Of a stretch of 64,000 bases of DNA, positions 9,405 through 18,038 are shown in pieces. Below the pieces are notes generated by a model. That model ran no database searches. It saw nothing but the letters and a program-made list of their open reading frames with translations, and was not told the origin of the DNA. Position 1 is the stretch's first letter, and the number at the start of each line of letters is the position of its first letter. The position numbers were made by a program, and so were the translations under genes. Origin of the DNA: Thalassospira sp. HF15 (GTDB taxonomy: Bacteria > Pseudomonadota > Alphaproteobacteria > Rhodospirillales > Thalassospiraceae); assembly GCF_011806525.1 (NCBI RefSeq), contig NZ_JAAVKI010000008.1, positions 124,001 through 188,000 of the forward strand, read 5' to 3'.

Positions 9405-10319
9405 TCAGGCCGCATTTTCCGGCAACTGAACCCAATCAGGTACAGAAACCGTGACCTTGGCATCACCAGCACGCAGATCCGCATCGTCTTCAACCCGCTC
9501 AAGCCGGATCAAGGCCAAGCCAACGTCACCATGGACAGATCGAATGATCCCGGCTTCTTTGTCGCCATTCATGATGGCGTCGCCAACATTTGGTGCCGAA
9601 CCATCGAACTTGACAGGTAACAGGCGCTTGCGCACCAAACCGCGATATTTGGTCCGGGCTGTAAGCTCCTGACCCATATAGCAGCCCTTTTTGAAATCGA
9701 TACCGCCAAGCTCTTCAAAGCCGCTTTCAAGCAGGATGGATTTTTCGACTTCCAGTTCTTCACTGCCATTGGGGACGCCAAGCGAAACACGCATCTGGTG
9801 ATAGGTTTCCACATCACTTTCCTGCGCACCTATTGCGGCCATTTCGGCAAGCGCATTTTTGGGCAGAAGGACGCGCGCCCCCATCGCGGCAAGGCGGGGG
9901 TCAACTGCCTTGATGCCATCGGCCATGTGTGCGGTTGCGCCGGGTGTTGCATCCAGTGACAGGGAGGAAAGGGCATCCTTGCCAAAGACGGCTATGACCT
10001 CATAACTGTCGCTGACATCGGTCAGTTCTGCCTTCGCGCGTAGTTTATACATACGAAGCTTTTTGAACAGGTCGGCCGCACGCGCGCCATTTTCGCCGCG
10101 CTCGCATTCAATCAGCAGGCTGTCTTCATCCTGGTGATAGACAAAGAAATCAAACAGGAATTTGCCCTGTGGCGTCAAAAGCGCGCCATAACCCGATTTC
10201 TCGGCCGATATGGTTTCGATATTGTTTGATACCAGCCCTTGCAGGAAGCTGACCCGGTCCGGGCCGCTGACACGGATCACCGCGCGATCCGGTAAAAGGG
10301 CATAGAAAGTCTCACTCAT
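9405..10319 (-). CDS. ygfZ: Folate-binding YgfZ/CAF17 family protein
   Basis: A tetrahydrofolate-dependent protein of the GcvT-like fold that helps assemble or repair certain [4Fe-4S] enzymes such as MiaB. The family signature K-G-C-Y-x-G-Q-E is present as DFKKGCYMGQELTART. The N-terminal LLPDRAVIRVSGPDRVSFLQ is the usual start, with LQGLVSNN. The ATG at 10319 gives 304 residues; longer in-frame extensions upstream have no family character. Its 5' end faces the divergent glycan genes across 148 bp. Confidence 0.95.
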   Translation of the reverse strand: MSETFYALLPDRAVIRVSGPDRVSFLQGLVSNNIETISAEKSGYGALLTPQGKFLFDFFVYHQDEDSLLIECERGENGARAADLFKKLRMYKLRAKAELTDVSDSYEVIAVFGKDALSSLSLDATPGATAHMADGIKAVDPRLAAMGARVLLPKNALAEMAAIGAQESDVETYHQMRVSLGVPNGSEELEVEKSILLESGFEELGGIDFKKGCYMGQELTARTKYRGLVRKRLLPVKFDGSAPNVGDAIMNGDKEAGIIRSVHGDVGLALIRLERVEDDADLRAGDAKVTVSVPDWVQLPENAA

Positions 10320-10467
10320 GATATTTATGGCTCCGGTAAATCGGAATTGTTGGGCGAAATGTGGGGCAATAGTCGAATTTTCGCAAGACCTGTCTGTGCG
10401 GATAAAGGCCATGTAAGTTATAAGAAAACCCTTCATAAAACGCCGTCGAACGGATAGAACCAAACTT

Positions 10468-11508
10468 ATGAAAATCTTGATGCTTGATCAGTCTATCGGC
10501 TTTGATCCAAAGGATCGCGAAGCCCGTCCGCTCGGAACATGTCAGCGTGCTTTCATTGCGTTGGCAGAGTCCCTTGTTGCCCGTGGTCACAAGGTCGAGG
10601 CGCGCCGCAATGGCGGCATCGACAAGGACATGCACGGTGTTGCCTGGCGACAGCTTGATGCCGAATTGCCGCCGTTCGGTGGCGATGCGGTCAATACCGT
10701 GATTGTCTGGCGCGATCCGGCATTGCTAAGCCACGTCTCGGTACCAGATGGTGCAACCGTGGCATTGTGGTTTGATGGTGATCCGGCGCGGCTGAATGCC
10801 GATGATGTACGTTTGGTTCTGCAGGAAAAGAAAGTTCAGGTCATCTTTACCGATGATGCGCAGGCAAATGCCTTTGATGCCGAACTTGCCAAAAAGCCGA
10901 TGGTGGTCAAGCCAGGTGCAACAACATCCTTTGTCATGGCATCGAACATGCACTGGGCGTTTGAATCGCGCGATGAATTGGCCGTCACCGTTGCCAACAG
11001 TTCGACCGGAATTGCCCAGATCATTCGCATTTGGGAAACCTATGTCGCGCCCAAGGCGCCGAATGCGATCCTTGAAGTCTACGCTTATGACCTGTTCAGC
11101 GCCATGGCAGGTGAAAATGACAGTGTGTCGGACGACCTGCTTGATATGGTCCGATCTGCCATCGACAAGGGGGTTCGGGTCCATCATCCCAAACCCGAAG
11201 CCGATATGGCCGAAACCGTTGCCAATGCCCGTGCGTTCCTGCATCACGGCAAGTACGGCACGGATCATGTCGGGCAATGGATCGTCGATGCGTTGGGCGC
11301 AGCAACGCCGGTTGTGTCCTATGGCGGTATTGCCAAAAACCGGGTAGAGGATGGCAAGACGGGCTACATCGTTCCTGATGAGGCCGCGTTCGGGAATATC
11401 ACGTCCCAGCTTCTGACCGATCGGTCGTTCTTTGCCAGCCAATCCGAAGCCGCACGCAATGATCGCCGCGAATGGATTCATGTCGCTGGTGAGCTGGAGA
11501 AACTGTAA
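10468..11508 (+). CDS. Glycosyltransferase-like protein, first gene of a surface-glycan block
   Basis: 346 residues, with a GT4-type organisation that is only partly typical. The N-terminus MKILMLDQSIGFDPKD resembles a GT-B sugar-nucleotide fold start, and the C-terminal part has HHGKYGTDHVGQWIVDALGAATPVVSYGGI followed by a GKTGYIVPDEA segment, the placement of the retaining-GT donor-binding E-x7-E region being weak. This suits LPS core or capsule synthesis in the cytosol. Its stop is 3 nt before the next gene, so the block is an operon. No strong Shine-Dalgarno is seen at the ATG. Acceptor and donor cannot be inferred. Confidence 0.7.
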   Translation: MKILMLDQSIGFDPKDREARPLGTCQRAFIALAESLVARGHKVEARRNGGIDKDMHGVAWRQLDAELPPFGGDAVNTVIVWRDPALLSHVSVPDGATVALWFDGDPARLNADDVRLVLQEKKVQVIFTDDAQANAFDAELAKKPMVVKPGATTSFVMASNMHWAFESRDELAVTVANSSTGIAQIIRIWETYVAPKAPNAILEVYAYDLFSAMAGENDSVSDDLLDMVRSAIDKGVRVHHPKPEADMAETVANARAFLHHGKYGTDHVGQWIVDALGAATPVVSYGGIAKNRVEDGKTGYIVPDEAAFGNITSQLLTDRSFFASQSEAARNDRREWIHVAGELEKL

Positions 11509-11511
11509 CCC

Positions 11512-12483
11512 GTGCGCCTGCTGTTCATTACCTCAAACCGCTTGGGCGATGCGGTGCTTTCAACATCGGTGCTGCGCCATTATGTCGAAAGCTATCCGGG
11601 TATCCGTGTGACGGTGGCCTGCGGGCCGGTTGCAGCCCCAATTTTTGAAGGTGTTCCGAACCTCGAACGCATCATCAAAATGCCAAAGCAAAAGCGCGGC
11701 GGCCATTGGTGGAAACTTTGGAAATCAGTTGTCATGAACTGGTGGGACATCATTGTTGATTTGCGCGGCAGTGCGACAGCTTATGTTTTGCTGGGGCGAA
11801 AAAGGGTGGTTTTGCCGGGAAATGATGATGATTTGCACCGTGTCGCGCAACTTGGAAAACTGATCGGTGTTGAGCCGGCTCCATTGCCAATGATATGGAC
11901 CCGCCCGGAGGATGAGGCACGTGCTCAGACCCTTATCCCGGATGATGGTAGGGCGTTGTTGGCTGTCGGACCTTCTGCGAATTGGGTTGGCAAGACTTGG
12001 CATCCCGAACGCTTTGAGAAAACAATAGGGGAATTGACCAAGTCAGGCGCTGTGCTTGAAAATGCTCGTGTGCTTCTTGTCGGCGCACCGAATGAGCGTG
12101 ATACATCCTTGCCTGTTATCGAGAGCATCCCCTTAGAGAGACGTGTAGAGATATTTGGGACAGAGCATCTTCTGACCGTTATGGCCTGTATTAAAAAGGC
12201 AGATCTCTATATCGGCAATGATTCCGGGTTGATGCATATGGCGGCGGCGTCTGCGCGACCTACACTCGGGCTTTTTGGCCCATCCCGTGAGGAGCATTAC
12301 GGCCCTTACTCGAGATGGGGAAGGGCGGTGCGTACGGATTGGTCGTTTGATAAAATCATGGCAAACCGCGAAAGTTACTTGTCTAAAGAGAATTTGATGG
12401 AAACTTTGTCGGTAGCGAAAGTTGTCGCAGCGGCAGTTCAACTTCTTAAAGACTATCGCTTGCAGGAAACTGGCTATGAGTGA
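11512..12483 (+). CDS. GT9-family heptosyltransferase-like protein
   Basis: 323 residues of the GT9/WaaC-WaaF family, which transfer ADP-heptose to the inner core of LPS. The N-terminal RLLFITSNRLGDAVLSTSVL matches the family's RLSSLGDV-type start, and IGNDSGLMHMAAA with PTLGLFGPS is the C-terminal ADP-heptose site, the strongest family mark. The start is GTG at 11512, directly after the previous stop. The stop overlaps the next gene by 8 nt. The exact heptose position on the acceptor is unknown. Confidence 0.9.
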   Translation: MRLLFITSNRLGDAVLSTSVLRHYVESYPGIRVTVACGPVAAPIFEGVPNLERIIKMPKQKRGGHWWKLWKSVVMNWWDIIVDLRGSATAYVLLGRKRVVLPGNDDDLHRVAQLGKLIGVEPAPLPMIWTRPEDEARAQTLIPDDGRALLAVGPSANWVGKTWHPERFEKTIGELTKSGAVLENARVLLVGAPNERDTSLPVIESIPLERRVEIFGTEHLLTVMACIKKADLYIGNDSGLMHMAAASARPTLGLFGPSREEHYGPYSRWGRAVRTDWSFDKIMANRESYLSKENLMETLSVAKVVAAAVQLLKDYRLQETGYE

Positions 12484-13240
12484 CAAAAAACCGCGCATCT
12501 CCGTTGTAATCTGTGCCCATAACGAGGAGGAAAGACTTCCTTCATGCCTCGATAAGTTATCCTTCGCAGATGAAATCGTGGTCATCTGTGACAAATGTAC
12601 AGACAAAACCGAAGACATCGCCAAGAGCTTTGGCGCAAAGACCGTTTTGGGAAGTTGGGACATCGAAGGTGAGCGTCGCAACCGCGCTATTGCAGAGGCA
12701 ACGGGTGACTGGATATTCGAGCTTGATGCAGACGAGCATGTAAATGCAGAGCTTGCAGCAGCGATTCCCGAAGCCGTTCTGTCTGATGAGTTCGACTCTT
12801 ACTTGATACCGGTCGACAATTATGTCGGAAAGCGTCTTGTTCGTCACGGATGGGGGGCTTCTTTTGGAACGTCGGCTGTTTGGCGGCTTTATCGCAGAGG
12901 CCGCAAGCATTGGGGGAACGAACGGGTCCATCCTTCCTTCGAACTGACTGGTAAAAAAGGCCCTAGGCTTGAAGGTGCCTTGGTTCATTTTGTGGACCGC
13001 AACATCTCCGATATGATTCGCCGGTTTGACAGTTACACCAGCGCGCGCGCCAACGATCTGCGTGCGGCGGGCAAGATTGGAAGTTTTGCACATAACTTCC
13101 GACGCATCATCTCACGCTTTTGGCGTTGCTTTGTCTCCCGCAAGGGATACAAGGAAGGTGGATTGGGCTTTCTGATTGCGTTGCTGGCTGCATTGTTCCC
13201 GATGGTGTCGTACCTCAAGGCACGCTATGACGATGAGTAA
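12476..13240 (+). CDS. GT2-family glycosyltransferase (WaaE/KdtX-like)
   Basis: 254 residues with a GT-A fold: ISVVICAHNEEERLPSCLDK, the FELDADEHV metal-binding DxD-like segment, and EGERRNRAIAEATGDWI. This layout matches WaaE/KdtX lipopolysaccharide-core beta-glycosyltransferases, which often sit next to GT9 heptosyltransferases, as here. A basic, hydrophobic C-terminus suggests membrane association. The ATG at 12476 overlaps the end of the preceding gene by 8 nt. An upstream ATG at 12422 lies inside that gene and is not needed. Confidence 0.9.
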   Translation: MSDKKPRISVVICAHNEEERLPSCLDKLSFADEIVVICDKCTDKTEDIAKSFGAKTVLGSWDIEGERRNRAIAEATGDWIFELDADEHVNAELAAAIPEAVLSDEFDSYLIPVDNYVGKRLVRHGWGASFGTSAVWRLYRRGRKHWGNERVHPSFELTGKKGPRLEGALVHFVDRNISDMIRRFDSYTSARANDLRAAGKIGSFAHNFRRIISRFWRCFVSRKGYKEGGLGFLIALLAALFPMVSYLKARYDDE

Positions 13241-13264
13241 CTTACATGTGCCGGAGAACTGCTG

Positions 13265-14290
13265 ATGACCATGCTGCTGCAAACCATGGCCGGAAGCCCT
13301 TTCGGCGGCGCGGAGGAGTTCTTTGTGCGTCTGGCATGCGGCTTTCAGCGCGCCGGGATTGATCAGCATTGCGTTGTCCGAGCAAATGAAGGGCGAAATG
13401 CGGTTCTTGCCGAAAATGGTGTCTCATTTGATGAATTGCCTTTTGGCGGAAGACTTGATTTCCGAACACCTTGGGCTTTGCGTCAGCAGATCAGAAAGCA
13501 TAGACCAAAAATCGTTCTGAGTTGGATGAACCGTGCCAGCCGAATGACACCATCTGGTAATTTCACCAAGGTTGCCCGGCTTGGCGGCTATTACAAGCTC
13601 AAGAATTTCAGTGATTGTGATCACCTGATCGGCAATACGCGCGATATTTGTGATTATCTGGTTCGAGAGGGCTGGCCAAAGGATCGCACCCACTATCTGC
13701 CGAACTTTGTAGACGCAAAACCTGGCACTCCGATTGATCGGTCCGAATTCAACACCCCAAACGATGTACCACTAATTCTTGGTCTGGGTCGCCTGCATGA
13801 AAACAAGGGCTTCGATACATTGATCCGGGCTTTGGTCGATGTACCAAGTGCTTACCTTTGGATTGCGGGTGCTGGCGACCTCAGGGAAGATCTGTTGAGG
13901 CTGTCTGGTGAATGCGGTGTTGCGGATCGTGTAAGGTTGTTGGGATGGCGGAGGGATGTGGCCAATCTGTTTGCGACTTGTGACGTTTTTTGCGCATCTT
14001 CTCGACACGAGCCACTTGGCAATATGGTGATTGAGGCGTGGGCGCATGGTAAGCCAGTCGTTGCACAGGCCAGTCAGGGGCCTGTTCAGTTGATTGAGCC
14101 TGGAGAAAGTGGATTACTATCGCCGCTTGAAGACGTTTCTGCATTGGCGTCTGATTTGCGCACGGTGCTTGATGACAAGGCACTTTCAAGCAAACTTTTG
14201 GCAAATGGTCGCGCCGCATTTGAAGCAGACTTTACTGAGGAAGTTGTGGTTGGAAGGTACAAGGCTTTCTTTGACGAGGTGGCATCTTAA
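13265..14290 (+). CDS. GT4-family glycosyltransferase
   Basis: 341 residues of the retaining GT4 (GT-B) family. GGAEEFFVRLA near the start, LILGLGRLHENKGFDTLIRA in the middle, and SSRHEPLGNMVIEAWAHGKP with the E-x7-E-type donor site at the C-terminus are characteristic. These enzymes add hexoses to LPS or exopolysaccharide from nucleotide sugars in the cytosol. The ATG at 13265 (MTM) is used; 13271 is an in-frame alternative. The stop codon overlaps the asnB start (TAATG). Confidence 0.92.
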   Translation: MTMLLQTMAGSPFGGAEEFFVRLACGFQRAGIDQHCVVRANEGRNAVLAENGVSFDELPFGGRLDFRTPWALRQQIRKHRPKIVLSWMNRASRMTPSGNFTKVARLGGYYKLKNFSDCDHLIGNTRDICDYLVREGWPKDRTHYLPNFVDAKPGTPIDRSEFNTPNDVPLILGLGRLHENKGFDTLIRALVDVPSAYLWIAGAGDLREDLLRLSGECGVADRVRLLGWRRDVANLFATCDVFCASSRHEPLGNMVIEAWAHGKPVVAQASQGPVQLIEPGESGLLSPLEDVSALASDLRTVLDDKALSSKLLANGRAAFEADFTEEVVVGRYKAFFDEVAS

Positions 14291-16053
14291 TGTGCGGAAT
14301 TGCCGGTTATATCGCCAAGGACAAGCAAACCCTTGACCCCGAAATACTGGACCGTCTGCGTGATGCAATTGCGCATCGTGGGCCGGATGGCGATGGGTGT
14401 TATGTCAAAGGGCCTGTCGGATTTGTTCAGACCCGGCTTGCTATTATCGATCTGAACACCGGTGATCAGCCACTTTATCATGAAAATGGCAGTGCCCTGA
14501 TCGCCAATGGCGAGATCTATAATTACCTCGAACTTAGAAAAGATCTCGGCGAAGAGGGGTTCAAAACCCATTCTGATTGCGAAACGGCCCTGCGTGTTTT
14601 CGCGCGCGACGGTGTTGGTGGATTTGATCAATTGCGCGGCATGTATGCCTTTGCAATCCATGACGTGATCGACAATCAGGTGGTGCTGTGCCGCGATCCG
14701 TTCGGAATCAAGCAGGTTTATTACGTCGAAACCCCAGAATATTTTGCCTTCGCGTCCGAGGCGCAGGCGTTGGTCGCTGCGGGCCTTGTTGGCCGGGAAG
14801 TGCGCGAGGATGCCCGTTCAGAGCTTCTTCAAGTTCAATTCACCACTGGATCATCAATGATCCTTGATGGGATCAAGCGATTGCAGCCGGGCGAAACCAT
14901 CGTCTTGAAGAACGGACGTATCGTTGATCGTCGCCGTCGTCAGGTGTTGAGTGACAGCGCCGCTGTTGGCCGCAGTCTGGACAATGCCCTGTACGAGTGG
15001 GACCGGGTGTTTGAAGAAACAGTTCGTTTGCATCAGAGGTCCGATGTTGACTACGCCATGTTCCTGTCGGGCGGGGTTGATAGCGCATCCTTGCTTGGCA
15101 TGATGCACCGCCTGAATGAAAGGCCGGTAACGGCTTATACGGCGGCGTTTGAGGCTGGTAGCGTCCACGACGAGCGCGAACTTGCACGTGATGTCGCCAA
15201 GGCATGCAACGCAAATCATGTCGAAGTGATGTTCTCTGAAAAGGACTTCTGGACGCTGTTGCCCGAGGTCGCATCACGCATGGATGATCCGGCGGCGGAT
15301 TATGCGATTTTGCCGACCTACAAACTTGCCAAGGAAGCTGCACGCGATTTCAAGGTCGTGTTGTCCGGCGAAGGTGGTGACGAATTGTTTGGCGGCTATG
15401 GCCGCTATCGTTCGGTCATGCGACCCTTGTTGCTTGGTGGCCGTGTGATGCGCTCCAAGGGGACATTTGACAAGATTGATGTATTGCGTCCAGGTGTTCT
15501 CGACGGTTGGCGTGATGGGATCGCTGCTTCGGAAAGTCGTGAAAATCGTGGGAAACGTTCACGCCTTTCGGTCGCGCAGGCCGTTGATTGTTCTGACTGG
15601 CTGCCAAATGATTTACTCCTAAAACTCGACCGCATGCTGATGGCGCATGGATTGGAAGGGCGGACGCCTTTCCTCGATCCCGTTGTGGCAGAGTTCGCCT
15701 ATCAACTCCCCGACCGTCTCAAGGTCAGGAAGGGTGTTGGCAAGTTCCTGTTGCGTAAATGGTTGGAACGCTGCCTGCCAATGGCGGAACCATTTGCCAA
15801 AAAACGAGGTTTCACGGTGCCTGTCGCGGAGTGGATATCAGGACGAGGCCAACAGCTTGGTCCCTTGGTCGCCCGACAGGCTGGCATTGTTGAAATCGCC
15901 GACTCTGAGCGTGTCGAGAAGCTGTTCAATACCCCAGGCAAACGCGAAGGTGCGGCCTGTTGGCATTTGCTGTTCTATGCGCTGTGGCATCAGGCAAATG
16001 TTCTGGGCCATGCGCCGGGGGGCGATGTGTTCGAGACACTCGAAGGCGTCTGA
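14290..16053 (+). CDS. asnB: AsnB-type glutamine-dependent amidotransferase/asparagine synthase in glycan block
   Basis: 587 residues: an N-terminal Ntn-glutaminase domain with catalytic Cys2 (MCGIAGYIA), RGPDGDG and LAIIDL, and a C-terminal ATP-pyrophosphatase synthetase domain with MFLSGGVDSASLLG and VVLSGEGGDELFGGYGRY. By sequence it can make asparagine, but it ends a run of glycosyltransferases and is translationally coupled to one by a 1-nt overlap. Glycan-linked AsnB homologues amidate uronic acids or other sugar carboxyls in some polysaccharide loci, so that role is possible here. This is inference; housekeeping asparagine synthesis is the alternative. The 98-bp gap after it holds no clear terminator. 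Confidence 0.9.
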   Translation: MCGIAGYIAKDKQTLDPEILDRLRDAIAHRGPDGDGCYVKGPVGFVQTRLAIIDLNTGDQPLYHENGSALIANGEIYNYLELRKDLGEEGFKTHSDCETALRVFARDGVGGFDQLRGMYAFAIHDVIDNQVVLCRDPFGIKQVYYVETPEYFAFASEAQALVAAGLVGREVREDARSELLQVQFTTGSSMILDGIKRLQPGETIVLKNGRIVDRRRRQVLSDSAAVGRSLDNALYEWDRVFEETVRLHQRSDVDYAMFLSGGVDSASLLGMMHRLNERPVTAYTAAFEAGSVHDERELARDVAKACNANHVEVMFSEKDFWTLLPEVASRMDDPAADYAILPTYKLAKEAARDFKVVLSGEGGDELFGGYGRYRSVMRPLLLGGRVMRSKGTFDKIDVLRPGVLDGWRDGIAASESRENRGKRSRLSVAQAVDCSDWLPNDLLLKLDRMLMAHGLEGRTPFLDPVVAEFAYQLPDRLKVRKGVGKFLLRKWLERCLPMAEPFAKKRGFTVPVAEWISGRGQQLGPLVARQAGIVEIADSERVEKLFNTPGKREGAACWHLLFYALWHQANVLGHAPGGDVFETLEGV

Positions 16054-16151
16054 AAAGTTAACGCCTATTAACTTCTGCGGGAACAAAACGCTCCCTTCGG
16101 CCTTTCTTAATTGCGAACAACAATTAACAGAAATGCTGTTGGGACGTTAAA

Positions 16152-16460
16152 ATGCTGTATCTTGATAAACTGGCAATGCTGGCTGTTCTTGGTTTTGCAT
16201 TGGGTCTGGCATGGATGACGGTGCCGCCAAGTAATTTGCATGCGCGATCGATCCAAGCGATGCCCTTGAAGGGGGCTGCTGCTTTGGGCGCAACATATGA
16301 GTTTAAACTACCATCGGCTGTTCGCGCAAAATGTGCGGGAAAGTGCACCTCACTGGGTGAAAACATTGCAGAGCCGCGATATGCCGCCAATGAGCGTGAG
16401 CAGTTCGCACAGGCGATGCGGGTTGCCTATACGGCTCATGTCACGCCACTGCATCGTTAA
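16152..16460 (+). CDS. Small secreted or membrane-anchored protein, unknown
   Basis: 102 residues. Residues ~6-24 are hydrophobic (LAMLAVLGFALGLAWMTV) and could be a signal peptide or an uncleaved anchor. A pair of cysteines, CAGKC, sits near residue 62 in a short polar segment. No recognised domain. It lies 15 nt before the DUF1232 gene and may be coupled to it. The base composition looks slightly AT-rich beside the flanking glycan genes. I judge it coding because of the fit to the following gene and the regular signal-like N-terminus, but confidence is only moderate. Confidence 0.5.
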   Translation: MLYLDKLAMLAVLGFALGLAWMTVPPSNLHARSIQAMPLKGAAALGATYEFKLPSAVRAKCAGKCTSLGENIAEPRYAANEREQFAQAMRVAYTAHVTPLHR

Positions 16461-16474
16461 GACGGAACAATACT

Positions 16475-16855
16475 GTGAAAAATGCATCAGTCTGGATGAT
16501 CATCCCAAATTTGTTGCGCACCCTGTTGCGCAAGGATGTTGCATTGAAATCCAAACTTTTGCTTCTTGCTGGACTGGTCTACTTGATCAGTCCGGTTGAT
16601 TTGTTGCCCGATCTTATCGTCGGCCTCGGTTGGTTGGATGATCTTGTGATTGTTCCTTTGCTGGGTTGGTTGTCCTATCGCAGCCTACCGGTCGAGGTGC
16701 AAGGCGACGTTGTGCCGAATAACCCCGAAAGCGCGAATACGTCTCGAAGGCTGTTTGTTTATCTTAGCATTCTGGCGGTTGCCGTGATTCTGATTGCCCT
16801 GATGGGTGGAGGAAATGCTGCATTTGAGCCGGCGCACGGTCCTGTCCTTGATTGA
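16475..16855 (+). CDS. DUF1232 (YkvA-like) membrane protein
   Basis: 126 residues with the DUF1232 signature LIYLISPVDLLPD-type sequence (VYLISPVDLLPDLIVGLGWLDDL), which predicts a short amphipathic region and a membrane helix near residues 30-55. A further hydrophobic segment at ~95-112 (FVYLSILAVAVILIALM) is a second transmembrane helix. The family is widespread and its biochemical role is unknown. The start is GTG at 16475; the gene follows a small membrane protein by 15 nt. A possible N-terminal truncation relative to longer YkvA homologues was not tested. Confidence 0.82.
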   Translation: MKNASVWMIIPNLLRTLLRKDVALKSKLLLLAGLVYLISPVDLLPDLIVGLGWLDDLVIVPLLGWLSYRSLPVEVQGDVVPNNPESANTSRRLFVYLSILAVAVILIALMGGGNAAFEPAHGPVLD

Positions 16856-16950
16856 ATGCCTGTATTTGTCTGGAAGGCACGTCCGGGTTTGACGTAATCA
16901 ACAGCACCCCATACTCTTGATCCAGAAATCGAATAGATCGGGAGGACCCC

Positions 16951-17949
16951 ATGACTGAACCATTCCGCGCACTGGTGCTTAACCAGAAAGAAAAAGGCGT
17001 CTCAGCAGAGTTCAAGAACCTGACCACAGATGACTTGCCTGACGGCGAGGTTCTGGTTCGGGTCAAATGGTCGACCCTCAACTACAAGGATGGCATGGTC
17101 CTGAACGGTTTGGGGCGGCTTGTAAGAAATTACCCACATGTTCCTGGCATTGATTTTTCTGGCGAAGTCGTTTCATCGACCGATGACCGTTACAAGCCCG
17201 GCGACAATGTTGTTCTTACGGGTTGGCGGGTCGGAGAGGCGCATTGGGGCGGATACGGCCAGCTTGCGCGCGTCAAGGCAGACTGGCTTGTCCCGTTGCC
17301 GGATGGGCTTGAAGCATCACAGGCGATGGCGATTGGAACAGCCGGGTTTACCGCGATGCTTGCCGTTATGGCGCTTGAAGAGCAGGGCGTTTCAAAAGAC
17401 CAGGACGGAGAGGTGCTTGTGACCGGGGCCGCTGGTGGCGTTGGATCGGTCGCTGTTTCTATCCTTTCATCGCTTGGTTATCGGGTTGCCGCCTCGACAG
17501 GGCGTGCGGAAACGCATCAGTATCTTCGCGATCTCGGAGCCAGCACTATTGTTGACCGCAATGAGCTTACCGATACCAGCAAGCCGCTTCTGGCCGAACG
17601 TTGGATTGGGGCAATAGATAGTGTTGGCAGCACCACGCTTGCCCACGTTCTTTCCGAAATGAAGTATCATGGCGTTGTCGCGGCCTGCGGGCTTGCTGGT
17701 GGCCCTGACCTGCCCGGAACGGTAATACCGTTCCTGTTGCGCGGTGTGAAACTGATCGGGATTGATTCGGTGATGTGCCCCTATGAGAAGCGTGTTCGTG
17801 CATGGCAACGGCTTGCACAAGAATTGCCGAAAGATCAGCTGGAAGCCGCAACCACCAAAATTGCACTCTCTGATATCCTGCCGTGGGGCGAAAAGATCCT
17901 GAAAGGTCAGGTACAGGGACGTCTGCTTGTTGATGTGCAGGATTGCTAA
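16951..17949 (+). CDS. AcuI/YhdH-type NADPH-dependent MDR oxidoreductase
   Basis: 332 residues of the medium-chain dehydrogenase/reductase superfamily, without zinc ligands. NYKDGMVLNGLGRLVRNYPHVPGIDFSG and the GTAGFTAMLAV, GAAGGVGSVAVSIL nucleotide-binding stretches match the YhdH/AcuI subfamily. AcuI reduces acryloyl-CoA to propionyl-CoA, a step in DMSP/acrylate breakdown or its detoxification; many homologues in other bacteria have only this general detox role. No DMSP genes are nearby, so a specific DMSP role is not supported by context. GGGAGGACC lies 1-9 nt before the ATG. A hairpin lies just after the stop. Confidence 0.9.
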   Translation: MTEPFRALVLNQKEKGVSAEFKNLTTDDLPDGEVLVRVKWSTLNYKDGMVLNGLGRLVRNYPHVPGIDFSGEVVSSTDDRYKPGDNVVLTGWRVGEAHWGGYGQLARVKADWLVPLPDGLEASQAMAIGTAGFTAMLAVMALEEQGVSKDQDGEVLVTGAAGGVGSVAVSILSSLGYRVAASTGRAETHQYLRDLGASTIVDRNELTDTSKPLLAERWIGAIDSVGSTTLAHVLSEMKYHGVVAACGLAGGPDLPGTVIPFLLRGVKLIGIDSVMCPYEKRVRAWQRLAQELPKDQLEAATTKIALSDILPWGEKILKGQVQGRLLVDVQDC

Positions 17950-17973
17950 CATCTGCAAAACCATACAGAATCA

Positions 17974-18012
17974 ACGGGTTTTCGACCGGCGCCAAACAGG
18001 CCGAAAACCCGT
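17974..18012. repeat. 11-bp perfect inverted repeat after the acuI-like gene
   Basis: The arms ACGGGTTTTCG (17974-17984) and CGAAAACCCGT (18002-18012) are exactly complementary with a 17-nt spacer. No T-run follows on either strand, so it is not a standard intrinsic terminator. It lies between the acuI-like stop and the sensor kinase start. Confidence 0.75.
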
Positions 18013-18038
18013 GTCTCTGATAGTTGGAAATGAATGTA

